A stretch of 51,663 nucleotides of DNA from Chara braunii. Its lineage: Eukaryota; Streptophyta; Charophyceae; Charales; Characeae. Below are positions 43,476 to 51,663 of this stretch, one piece after another (position 1 is the stretch's first letter; each line of letters starts with the position of its first letter). The stretch spans positions 3,009,535 through 3,061,197 of the forward strand of contig BFEA01000050.1 of assembly GCA_003427395.1 (NCBI GenBank). The letters are read 5' to 3'. Under the pieces are notes generated by a model, which saw only the letters and a list, made by a program, of their open reading frames with translations, was not told the DNA's origin and searched no databases. Made by a program: the position numbers and the translations under genes.

Positions 43476-43702
43476 GTAAGTTCATTTCAGTTTTGACAGT
43501 ATGAACTAACAGTGTAACACCCCTTTCCTAATGCTCATTTAGTAATTGGGGGGAAACTGGCTTGATGAAAGCTTTTTGATCATCACTGATCAGCTGGGAA
43601 TGTAAGTTCATTTCAGTTTTGACAGTATAAACTAACAGTGTAACACCCCTTTCCTAATGGTCATTTAGTAATTGGGGGGAAACCGGCTTGATGAAAGCTT
43701 TT
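43452..43702 (+). repeat. 126-bp tandem duplication covering exon end and splice donor
   Basis: Copy 1 (43452-43577) starts with GATCATCACTGATCAGCTGG of the exon, includes GTAAGT and about 100 bp of intron. Copy 2 (43578-43702) repeats it with only about four differences, so the duplication is recent. Both donor sites are intact. Confidence 0.9.
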
Positions 43703-43760
43703 AATTTCGCTTTTCAGCTAGGTTTTATGAAGTTCCCCCAGCCGAGGTGCCCAGGCCGGT

Positions 43761-43920
43761 GCCAGGTCCCACTAGCAGCGTTGATTTTCCTCAACGCCTG
43801 AATCTGGACGCGTTCTGGGAGATGTGTGGTTGAGAAAACTCAACGCGATTTCTGCACATATCCACAGACACGTCCAGATTCAGGCGTTGAGGAAACTCAA
43901 TGCTGCTAATGGGACCTGGC
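43761..43920. mobile_element. Foldback MITE (family 3) with about 53-bp inverted repeats
   Basis: The left end GCCAGGTCCCACTAGCAGCG and beyond is matched by the reverse complement of the right end (GCCAGGTCCCATTAGCAGCA) over about 53 bp, with a few mismatches. It continues through CCTCAACGCCTGAATCTGGA in both arms. The central 55 bp are unique. No target-site duplication is evident and no second copy was noticed here. Confidence 0.75.
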
Positions 43921-43981
43921 CCCCGGATGGGAAGGGGGGTCTGCCCGGCCAATCTTGGGATGCCGAAAAATGTACAATTTT

Positions 43982-43983
<2 letters not shown>

Positions 43984-44012
<29 letters not shown>
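43984..44012 (+). repeat. T-run of about 26-29
   Basis: A homopolymer after a TGCCCGGCC-type segment. Similar GC-rich plus T-run structure occurs at 41971-42060. Confidence 0.7.
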
Positions 44013-44014
<2 letters not shown>

Positions 44015-44092
44015 CTGATTGCGCAGTGTAAATGTGCTTGTCGAGAACATGCAAAATCCACCGTTTTGTATTGAAAACTTGGATGCCCAGTT

Positions 44093-44220
44093 TTGGGGGG
44101 GAAGGGCGGGGGGGTGGGGGCAGGTGGGGGTGGGGGGGCAGGGAGGGCGGGGAGAAGAACTGGAAGAAGAAGAGAACAGGAATGGCAGAGAAAAATGGGG
44201 GGGCGGGGGGGGGGGGCAGA
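44093..44220 (+). repeat. G-rich tract with many G-runs
   Basis: Repeated runs of 3-8 G separated by one to three bases on the sense strand of the intron. This could form G-quadruplexes in DNA or in the pre-mRNA. Confidence 0.7.
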
Positions 44221-44569
44221 AGAAGAATTGAATTAACAGGGTAATAAACGAACAGAGGAAACATCTGCTCACACGGAGGACCAAGAGTATGAAAAATATA
44301 AGCATTCCATCCCCAAAAACTCTCTTCGCCAAACACCGTTAATGTACACACTCCCTCGAAGCGTTTCGACTTGTGCGTACACAAGTCTCTTCAGGAGGAC
44401 CAACCACCCACCAATATGAGGAGAGAACACGTTCCCTCACTATAATTATAGCTCACGAATGCACATCACCCTCCCACGCTTTCCACTATCCTTTCTCCCT
44501 TCCACTTCTCCCACCGCCTTGTCCTTCCCATATCCTTGGTATGTCCAACCGTTCCCACCTCTCAGCGCA

Positions 44570-44665
44570 ATGCCGCCAGCGGCTTCCATACTCAAAGAAC
44601 TAAAGCCGCAGCGTGCCACCGGCGGCTTCCATAGTCAAAGAAGTCGAGCCGCAGCGTGCCACTCG
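44570..44665 (+). repeat. Tandem 45-bp repeat, two copies
   Basis: Two units, each with GCGGCTTCCATA, TCAAAGAA and GCCGCAGCGTGCCA, lie back to back. No coding role. Confidence 0.65.
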
Positions 44666-45276
44666 CACTGCTGGACCCGCTATCCCAGAGTACCACAACA
44701 CCCGGTTCCCAAATGTCAGAACCAACCCATTTTTTTTGCTACGGGCTCCTCAGGGGCCGAAAAAAACCTTGATTCCCGTAGGTAGTCCGTTCAGGGATCA
44801 GATCCGCCCGTCCGTCGTTCCAACGGATATCAGAGTACAGACAAAAATTCAGGCTTCTAAAATCGGAACTCCTAGTGCTAAAGTACAACGCAGAAAGACC
44901 CGCATATTTTTCTTTTCCATTTTCCAGAAAAAGCTGGAGAAACACAGATAAACCATGGTCGACTCGCTGAGAACACGGCCATGGTTGACGGAATTCTACG
45001 ACCAATACAGTAGCCAGGCAGATTCATCGCAAATCAATGCTCGGAGCAAACCACAGCCTTGCCCCGAAACATTGCCGATTCCGCATTTTGAATTTTGAAT
45101 TAAGAATTCCGTCATGCAGAAGAGGGCAGGAAAAAAGGGGAGGTAGGAAAAATATGGGGCAAGGGGGATAAAGAATCAGCCCAGATTCTCGTCTTGTGAC
45201 CTGGTAGGGGTACAGTCGGGAGATCTCGGATCCCCAGTGACCAGCTACCACCTTGGCAAACCGTGCCAAGGAGCCG

Positions 45277-45400
45277 AAGAAGAAGAAGAAGAAGCAGAAA
45301 CAGAAGCAGAAGCAGAAGCAGAAGAAGAAGAAGAAGAAGAAGAAGAAGAAGAAGAAGAAGAAGAAGAAGAAGAAGAAAAGAAGAAGAAGAAAAGAGGAGG
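45277..45400 (+). repeat. (GAA)n/(CAGAAG)n array
   Basis: GAA/AAG triplets with CAG interruptions in the intron, sense strand purine-rich. Long polyE/polyK frames here are repeat artefacts. Confidence 0.85.
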
Positions 45401-45629
45401 AGGAGGAGAAGAGGGGAAGATGGTGGATACAGGGGGTGATTAGTGTTTGACCGATGGACGGGAAATGGCGGAGAGAAGGATGATTGTGAAGGGAAGGGAG
45501 GTGGTGGTGGGAAGAGAGCTGGCCGGAAGAAGGTTATGGCAGAGAGAAGGTTGATGTCAGAGAAGGGAGATGGTGAAGGAAAGGGCGATGGCTGATGGAA
45601 GGGAGATTGCAAAGAAAGAAGAAAAAGAA

Positions 45630-45635
<6 letters not shown>

Positions 45636-45689
<54 letters not shown>

Positions 45690-45771
45690 AGAAGAAGAAG
45701 AAGAAGAAGAAGAAGAAGAAGAAGAAGAAGAAGAAGAAGAAGAAGAAGAAGAAGAAGAAGAAGAAGAAGAA
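45636..45771 (+). repeat. Compound (CAG)n-(GAA)n array
   Basis: About 15 CAG-type triplets followed by about 29 GAA triplets without interruption. Both triplets are known for instability, and GAA can form triplexes that impede transcription. Confidence 0.9.
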
Positions 45772-46904
45772 CAAGGCCGCAGCATTCTGCACGTTCGAAG
45801 GAACTGGCTGCCAGCGCTAGCTCTGCTGGAGCACACAGTGGGGCAGTGAGCGCTCATTGAGGAAGAAGGGTGAGGAACAGTCACGGATAGCTGCTCTTCC
45901 AGCAGCAACCATGGGTGCGGTGGGAGGAAGTGAGGTGACACTGGGGTTGGTGTGATCAAGGGAGAAGGACAGAATTGGGAACAGGTGGACCTACCTGGTG
46001 ATGGCCAATGAGCACACTCGCGGTGGTCAGACTCACCCTTCCCAAGCCAGTTTTCTACCCATCGGACCCATCCCAAAAAAAACAACTGACAATCAGACCT
46101 GTTATGATCCTGCTCGCATGACTATGCAAAACTCAAATTTGAGACAATACAAGACCAACCAATGGGAACTCAAAACTTTTCGGCTGCAAAAGACTTAAAG
46201 CAGGAAAAACATAATATATGAGCAAAGTAGAAATCAGAATTACAAAGCTGAGAGCACACCAAACGAGAACACTGACACTGAAGTCTCTTGATTAAGAAAG
46301 CCCAACTTCTTGCCTACACTCATCAATACAACCACAATGTAGCAGCTCTACTATGATATGACCGTGTATATTACTTCCCTACTCTCTCTCCATACGTATC
46401 CTACTTCTCTCCCTCACACTACCTCCCTTTGTCCAACACTGTTGGAGGTTCCTCCGGCCGTAAGTGGAACAGGAACTGGACCGATGCTCCCCAGAATGGA
46501 AAGGATCTGGGACCGTAAGGCCCCGTCCACGACCATCCAGGCGCAATACCTTTTCAGATGATATCTGGGGGCATGCAGTCCATAGACCCTTGCAAATATG
46601 GGTCCTCATATTCAAACTTTCTTTTTTTTTTAGCTTCTAAAACTGTAAACTGCAGAGCCTGCAGACATGAACTTTCAGCCTTTTTTTTTTTTTTTTTTTT
46701 ACAATCAAACACAGTCCACTTCTATTCTGGGGGGCATCAGTCCGGTTGCTTATCAGTGGCAAGCATGGACAGACAAGGATCGAGAAGTCCAGGGAGATAG
46801 CATAGCACAGGAAAAGGGGGGGGGGGTCTCAGCCCAGGCCGGCACCTGACCCGCTCGCGGCAGGGGCCGCAGGGCAGCGAACTCAGCCAGCGTGGCCAAC
46901 GGGA

Positions 46905-47234
46905 GGTAGAGGCCAGGAGGCGTAATCCCACCTTGTCCCCTATTACCTCCACGCTGGTTTCCCTGACTGCTAGGCTGCCCTAGTGCTCCCTCACTCCCCC
47001 CCGCAGGTAGGGAACTCCCAGGTAGAGGCCAGGAGGCGTAATGGCACTTCATGCTGGTTTCCCTGACTGCTAGGCTACCCTAGTGCCCCCTCACTCCGCC
47101 CCCAGGTAGGGAACTCCCAGGTAGAGGCCAGGAGGCGTAATCACACCTTGTCGCCTATTACCTCCACGCTGGTTTCCCGGACTGCTAGGCTACCCTAGTG
47201 CCCCCTCACTCCCCCCCCCAGGTAGGGAACTCCC
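46905..47234 (+). repeat. Three-copy tandem repeat of 99-116 bp before the exon
   Basis: Units start at 46905, 47021 and 47120 with GGTAGAGGCCAGGAGGCGTA. Each holds CTGGTTTCCCNGACTGCTAG and a C-rich end plus AGGTAGGGAACTCCC. Unit 2 lacks about 18 bp. Confidence 0.85.
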
Positions 47235-47363
47235 ACACAAACTCGTCACATTTGTTCAGGCATCCCACACAGGGGCTGTCTCCTGCATTCTTGTCCTCTA
47301 ACAACCCGTCCTCCTTATTTGCCCCCATCCCCACCCTCATCCCCAACCCCATCCCCATCCCCC

Positions 47364-47404
47364 GGCCCCCCCCCCCCCCCCCAAACCCCCCCCCCCCCCC
47401 CCCG
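47364..47404 (+). repeat. C-run of about 40 nt upstream of the acceptor
   Basis: Two C-runs of about 17 each, separated by AAA, end about 58 nt before the exon at 47462. The antisense strand is G-rich. Confidence 0.85.
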
Positions 47405-47461
47405 CTTTCAGGGAATTCACATTTTCTTGTGGGTGAATGTTTGTGTGGTTATTACTTGCAG

Positions 47462-47834
47462 CCCGTGCGAAGGACGTTTCAAAGAAGTCGATTGCTGACA
47501 TCGTTGATGCAGTTAAGGTACCTGTTCGGGATCCAGATGCTATCCAGCCTGTGAAGGGGTATACCGGTCAGGGTTCCGGCAACATTCCTCTTTCCCGTGG
47601 GTTGGTCAGTCTTCTTCCCGTTCCAGATGTCAAGCTCGAGGGCGATCCGGGTACTCAGGAGGAGGCAGAGAGCAGTTCGCGTGCTGCTCTTGAAAATCTT
47701 CATCCAAGCGGAAAGAAGAAAGGAAAACTTAGAGCTGTCAAGGAATCTGAACTGGAGGGAAGTAATCGCTGGGGAGACAAGAAGACAGGGATCTTATCTG
47801 GGCTCCTTAACTTTGTCTGCAAAGTGAACCAGCA
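47462..47834 (+). CDS. PHOT: Phototropin exon: LOV1-LOV2 linker
   Basis: This 373-nt exon follows TTACTTGCAG and continues the frame of 43381-43475 as SRAKDVSKKSIADIVDAV, matching the KD...VTELVEAV-type start of plant phototropin linkers. The rest (VRDPDAIQPVKGYTGQG, then a Ser/Glu-rich part, then HPSGKKKGKLRAVKES and GILSGLLNFVCKV) is poorly conserved, as expected for this hinge, which carries phosphorylation and 14-3-3 sites in relatives. No exact 14-3-3 motif is evident. The donor GTAAGT at 47835 is used before an in-frame TAA, giving phase 2. LOV2 and kinase exons are not seen downstream. Confidence 0.88.
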
Positions 47835-48245
47835 GTAAGTGCTTGATCCTTTTTTTTTTTTTTTTTAAACCTCCCTTTGGTAATGCTAGGAGTGCTGATA
47901 GGAGCAGGCACCTCTAGCACACCTGGGCTGGCTCCATCTGCCCGATCTCATCTGGCACATCATGCAAGATGGTGAACTCAGAAAGAAATGTGTTAAGAGT
48001 TTTAAAAAGATTGAATCACATCAACACTCTTGAATGAAAATGAGTGTACCTATGTCCTTGCTGGATAAAACCATGTATAGGACCAGATGGGCTGACCAGC
48101 GCACACCTGTACTTGAAAACAAATTGGTCAAGAGTTCAAACCCTGTTGGACATAGTAATGTCAAGGTGTGTCCCCCTTTCTCAGAAGAGATAGAAGACAA
48201 CCATCCTGGTATGAGGAGGGGATTGTGTCTCAAGAAACAGTGCAA

Positions 48246-48395
48246 AGCATAACCCTCACCCCCTTCTCAGCACTCCCCAACACTCCTCAACACTCCCCAA
48301 CACTCCTCAACACTCCCCAACATTGCCCAACATTCCTCGAAAGTCTCCAACACTCCCTAACACTCCCCAACACTCCCTGGCACTCCTCACGACGG
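48246..48395 (+). repeat. ACACTCC(C/T)CA minisatellite
   Basis: Ten to twelve tandem units of about 11-12 bp (CAACACTCCCC and CAACACTCCTC). Scattered units continue to about 48550. Confidence 0.8.
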
Positions 48396-48595
48396 ACGGG
48401 ATTGTGACTTGGACGGTTTAAGTATGATCCAGTTTCCCAAAACTCCCCATGAGGGAGGGATCATGTCTCGAACAATCGAAGTACAATTCAACTTCCCAGC
48501 ACTACCAATACTGCCCAACTTTCCCCAACACTCCTCGCCACTCCTCAGCCCTCCCTAATCTTTGATGAGCTAACATCAGGCAGGAGAGCTTTTGC

Positions 48596-48715
48596 TACCT
48601 TCTTCTCCCGAATACAACGTATGGTCATTATAGCTTTATCAGGACTGAAAGATGCCTCAAATACAGCTATAAAAAGCCTATAATGACCGTACATTGTATT
48701 CGGGGGAAGAAGGTA
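48596..48715. mobile_element. MITE family 1, copy 1 (TA-flanked)
   Basis: A 120-bp element whose ends are inverted repeats of about 39 bp with three mismatches (CTACCTTCTTCTCCCGAATA start). Both ends abut TA, as in Tc1/mariner-type insertions. Centre is unique. No transposase. Confidence 0.85.
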
Positions 48716-49127
48716 GTCAGGAACAGTGGTCCAGAAGAAGAGTGGAACAGTATATACTATATAATATTATAAAATGATCTGGTTACTTTTCATTGAGGTC
48801 AGGCTAGACAGATGCTTGCACAGGTGGCTACTGTGTTCATATGGTACACTCGACAAAAAAAATAAAATTGGGAAGAAGATACAGTACCAGAACTGATGAT
48901 CGATGGACCAGAAGCGATTATATGGTCGGGTATAGCGACAGGTGAGGTTTCTGATTGCAAGAAAGTTCACCTGTCTCACTACACGACCAACGTAGCTCTA
49001 CCAGTCAATCTCTGGCTTCATACAAGACGAATATAAAACGATCCCAAGAGCTCAGACAGAGCTTTTTGTTTGCTCAGACCAGGAAGAGGATACCCTCCAC
49101 TGCCTAATTACACGCATCAAAGATAAT

Positions 49128-49253
49128 GGGCCTCACTCCACTACTCACCACATGTGCAAAAACAAGACAACAAATGCGGCTGTGTATCTTTGCATGTTCT
49201 GGCGGAAGATCCGTTCTCGTTTTGCACGTGTGGTGAGTAGTCGAGTGAGGCCC
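49128..49253. mobile_element. MITE family 2, copy 2
   Basis: The left end GGGCCTCACTCCACTACTCA is matched by the reverse complement of the right end over about 33 bp with few mismatches (through CCACAYGTGCAAAA). Flanks are AAT on both sides, a possible 3-bp target duplication. It is 126 bp long. Confidence 0.8.
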
Positions 49254-49255
49254 AA

Positions 49256-49398
49256 TTCGGTAAGCCTGAAAGGTTGTGGTCCTGTCAATTGCGTTACTTA
49301 TGGTCTTGTCAATTGTCCTCCTCCTTTTCAGAACACCCGCTCCTACTTCTCTGGACTAACATCACCGCCCACTTCGGTAAGCCTGAAAGGTTGTGGTT
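49256..49398 (+). repeat. Direct repeat at about 119-bp spacing
   Basis: TTCGGTAAGCCTGAAAGGTT, followed by GTGG, occurs at 49256 and again near 49375. No function seen. Confidence 0.6.
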
Positions 49399-49684
49399 TG
49401 ACCTAATCAGGAAACCGACTTTCTTATTGAATGCCTGGAAATGGGGTCCAGCGTTCCTCACATGTAGTACTCACTCGGCGCTTCCCCCCTCTTTACGATC
49501 AAGGGACCTTGTGACAGAAAGGTACCACCCCTGCTTCTGCCAAATAAGAAGCATTGATTGCTTCTTGGTTGAGAAAGGTACCGCCCTCGTTATGAAGCGT
49601 TGGTTGCTTGCTGCTTCAGAAAGGATGTACTGCTTCTCCACCCCTGCTTTTCATAGCCTGATCCCATTCCTCCTATAACAACAC

Positions 49685-49795
49685 TACCGTCTTCACCCGA
49701 ATAGAACGCCCAGTCATTACACCTGTATTTGGTGCAACTTTCAGTCTAGATGCAGCGATAATGACCAGGCGCTCGATTTGGGCTGATGAAAGGCC
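49685..49795. mobile_element. MITE family 1, copy 2 (diverged right end)
   Basis: It starts TACCGTCTTCACCCGAATAG, like the copies at 48596 and 50607. The right end is partly decayed (GGGCTGATGAAAGG in place of GGGTGAAGAAGG). Internal blocks (AATGACCAGGCG) are shared with copy 3. Confidence 0.75.
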
Positions 49796-50015
49796 TTCCA
49801 CGATTCAGACCCCAAATTCGGATCTCAGGGTCATTTGCCCAGGTCAAGAAAAGGCCGAGTTCGTCAAACTCAGAAAAGTCACAGTCGGGTACCTCAGCAG
49901 TCTGACAGGCACCCAGCAAACAGTCACATCTCAGGGACAAGAGTCATGTCCCATAATAAAAAGCCATTTAGAAGAGTCACATCCCATGAGTGAAAAGGCA
50001 GCCTCACAAGCAAGA

Positions 50016-50190
50016 GTCATGTCTCAAAGGCAGGAGTCACGTCTCATGATGAAAAGTCATATTGAAGAGTCGCATTCCACGAGTAAAAGGACAGTTAAGA
50101 GTCATGTCTCAAAGGCAGGAGTCACGTCTCATGATGAAAAGTCATATTGAAGACTCACATTCCTCAAGTAAAAGGACAGTTCCACAGGCA
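50016..50190 (+). repeat. 85-bp tandem repeat, two copies, within AGTCA-rich DNA
   Basis: GTCATGTCTCAAAGGCAGGA starts at 50016 and 50101, and the 85-bp units are nearly identical. Shorter AGTCAC/AGTCAT phrases fill 49870-50260, so the whole tract is a degenerate minisatellite. Confidence 0.8.
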
Positions 50191-50606
50191 AAAGTAGTGT
50201 TCCAGAGGCAGGAGTCACATTCCACAGTCAAAAGTCATGTTCACAAGTGAAAAGTCACGACTCAAAGGCCCAAGCAGCAGCAGACCAAAGGAAATTCGGG
50301 AAGGTTCCAGGCCTTGACAATCACAAACAGACAGGCCGTAGGGATGTGGTACCAGAACCAGCCAGGTCCCAGAAAGTAAGGCTGGCACGAGTTGAATAGC
50401 ATTCCAAGACTGCAAAAGGACTGGCCAGCCTACCACTCGGGGAGATTGCTCATTCGCTAGAAGTGTGGAAGTGTTGGTGCACTTGTGCGCTGAAGAGAGG
50501 AGCAGAGCGCTGAAGCCAGAGTGCTGCGCTAAGTGAGGGAGAGAGAGGAAGATAGCGCTGGCAGGGAGAAGGCAGCCATAGCGCGCCAGTGCAGAAGTGT
50601 TAGAGC

Positions 50607-50715
50607 TACCGTCTTCACCCGAATAGAACGCCCGGTGACGATAGCTGCATTTGGCCCAGATGTCAGACCAGATGCAGAAATAATTACCAGGCGTTCTATT
50701 CGGGTGAAGAAGGTA
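50607..50715. mobile_element. MITE family 1, copy 3 (TA-flanked)
   Basis: A 109-bp element with near-perfect inverted ends (CTACCGTCTTCACCCGAATA against CTACCTTCTTCACCCGAATA), TA on each side. It lies within the probable LTR upstream of the 51133 primer site. Confidence 0.85.
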
Positions 50716-50719
50716 GTTG

Positions 50720-51129
50720 TTAGTGGTAGACTCCAGAGGGGTTAGTAGAGTTGACAGTGGGTGTATTCAGAGTAGATCCTCAAATAGAAGTTAGAAGTTA
50801 GTGAGTGTGCATGCATGAAGGGAGAGAAGACACAGCGAGGACATAGCTAGGGAGAAGACCAGCAAGGTGGAGAGTTACATAAGAGAGAAGAGCAGAGGGG
50901 AAGAGATACTTACCTGAGAGCTTATGCTGATCATTGGTTACCTTTGGCGCGCGCTGATGAGCGCTGGTGACTTGAACTCTTATTGCTCTTGTAATACTTC
51001 TTGGAAATGATAAGCTGCGCTACCTGGTCTTCATTTCTCTGGACTCCAGTGTGAATTTCGTGTGATCTCATACATGCATGTGGTGTGAATATGTGCGCTC
51101 ACTGGTGTTGAACTAGGAGGTTCATTGCA
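50720..51129 (+). repeat. Putative LTR (3' end) of a + strand retrotransposon
   Basis: It ends ATTGCA three bases before a canonical primer binding site, and shares TACATGCATG (51071) with the element at 12.2 kb. The left LTR boundary is not found. The element body lies beyond the window or is lost. Confidence 0.5.
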
Positions 51130-51132
51130 AAC

Positions 51133-51144
51133 TGGTATCAGAGC
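51133..51144 (+). other. Primer binding site (initiator tRNA-Met type)
   Basis: TGGTATCAGAGC is the exact plant LTR-retrotransposon primer motif complementary to initiator methionine tRNA. No gag is seen in the following 500 bp. Confidence 0.8.
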
Positions 51145-51496
51145 AGTTACTCGCTGCACCCACTGATTATCGCTGGTAGTGATTAAGACCGGCGAGAGGG
51201 GAAGTGAGGAAGAAAGGTGAGTGGGGAGAAGATTGACGAAGGGGGTAGAGAAGAAGTAGGCCGAAGAAGAAGTGGCTTGATTACGTACCTGATTGCTGCT
51301 GCGTTGGAGTGTTGGAGCGGCTGTGGAGCTTCATCAACGGAACGTTCATTGGAGTGAAGTGCATCCCCTCATTTAACCTGTATTGCTTGCTGATCTGTCT
51401 TGGTGTTTGGTACCTTCTTCATCCTATTGTCGCTGCTGCTGGGCTGGACCAAATCTTGTGACATAGTTGAGTCTAGTAACCAGTCCAATCGTAAAG

Positions 51497-51560
51497 AAAA
51501 AAAATATATATATTTGTGAAAAATATATATATATCGTCACAAATATATATATATATTAGG
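51497..51560 (+). repeat. AT tracts flanking CGTCACAAA
   Basis: Two (AT)n blocks with TATCGTCACAAATATA between them, the same pattern as at 32.1 and 38.2-39.0 kb. Confidence 0.75.
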
Positions 51561-51663
51561 CTACCAGAGTGGCCCGGGGGCACTTGCCCGGCCGGGCCAA
51601 AGAATTTCTATGTGACACTGAGGCAAAAGTTGTTCAGTTTATTTTTCTGCATATCATAGTTTT

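Larger units (their letters stand above)
43476..47461 (+). other. Phototropin intron of about 4.0 kb
   Basis: GTAAGT to TTACTTGCAG. It contains the duplicated donor, a foldback element, T- and G-runs, GAA/CAG arrays, a three-copy repeat and a C-run close to the acceptor. I see no coding exon inside. Confidence 0.85.
47835..51663 (+). other. Phototropin intron, at least 3.8 kb, open at window end
   Basis: It begins GTAAGTGC and then a T-run. No LOV2 sequence was found to the end of the window. It holds the MITEs, minisatellites and LTR end listed separately. A B-box-like GAGTTCAAACCC near 48130 is not part of a recognisable tRNA. Confidence 0.7.

Noticed and set aside
43602-43607. Distal duplicated donor as the main splice site
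   Set aside because: It would include a TGA about 27 nt after the first donor, and the phase-1 junction from the first donor fits the next exon and the family alignment.
45112-46085. Long frames of poly-Phe, poly-Ser, poly-Glu or poly-Arg
   Set aside because: These are translations of GAA and CAG triplet repeats inside an intron.
48090-48160. tRNA gene
   Set aside because: Only a B-box-like GAGTTCAAACCC is present. No A box or cloverleaf was found.

Overview
The window is nuclear DNA from a streptophyte (plant-lineage) genome. The only host gene I can support is a phototropin-type blue-light receptor on the + strand, present as three internal exons. Two consecutive introns of about 11.7 kb and 4.0 kb are complete and at least 3.8 kb of a third is present. 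Giant introns, plant-type LINEs, Ty3/Gypsy chromoviruses and a phototropin together suggest a charophyte alga such as Chara. The genus is my inference from family resemblance and was not tested. Runs of N at 12340-12934 and 38281-38710 mark assembly gaps, and isolated single Ns inside transposon ORFs suggest collapsed multi-copy repeats.

Layout. 1-8.3 kb: a near full-length LINE on the - strand (LINE-A), with an intact long ORF1 and an ORF2 in one frame broken by nine stops. 8.3-13 kb: G-box-like motifs, a purine tract, a degraded Ty3/Gypsy integrase-chromodomain fragment (-) and an LTR end plus primer binding site (+). 13-21 kb: no recognisable genes, but three unusual repeat arrays. These are an alternating dimer array (15.3-15.8 kb), seven hairpins with one constant loop and variable self-complementary arms (16.1-16.9 kb), and a looser hairpin series (18.6-19.4 kb). 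21-23.7 kb: Ty3/Gypsy gag, zinc knuckle and protease (+). 23.8-30.8 kb: LINE 3' tails, a 5'-truncated LINE of a second family (LINE-C, poly-A ended) and a 5'-truncated LINE of the LINE-A family (LINE-D).

31.5-47.8 kb: phototropin exons encoding the second half of LOV1, its last strand, and the LOV1-LOV2 linker. Intron 1 holds tandem repeats, a 5'-truncated LINE (LINE-E) lying directly against a Gypsy gag, LTRs and MITEs. Intron 2 holds a tandem duplication of the exon end with its splice donor, a foldback MITE, G-rich and GAA/CAG tracts, and a three-copy repeat plus a C-run close to the next acceptor. Intron 3 (47.8 kb to the end) holds at least four MITE copies, minisatellites and a second LTR end with a primer binding site. 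The first LOV1 half, LOV2 and the kinase domain were not found here and presumably lie outside.

The most unusual structures are the hairpin array at 16.13-16.86 kb, where arms vary but stay complementary around an invariant 20-nt loop; the hairpin-bearing 3' tail shared by several LINE copies; and the duplicated splice donor in the phototropin gene.
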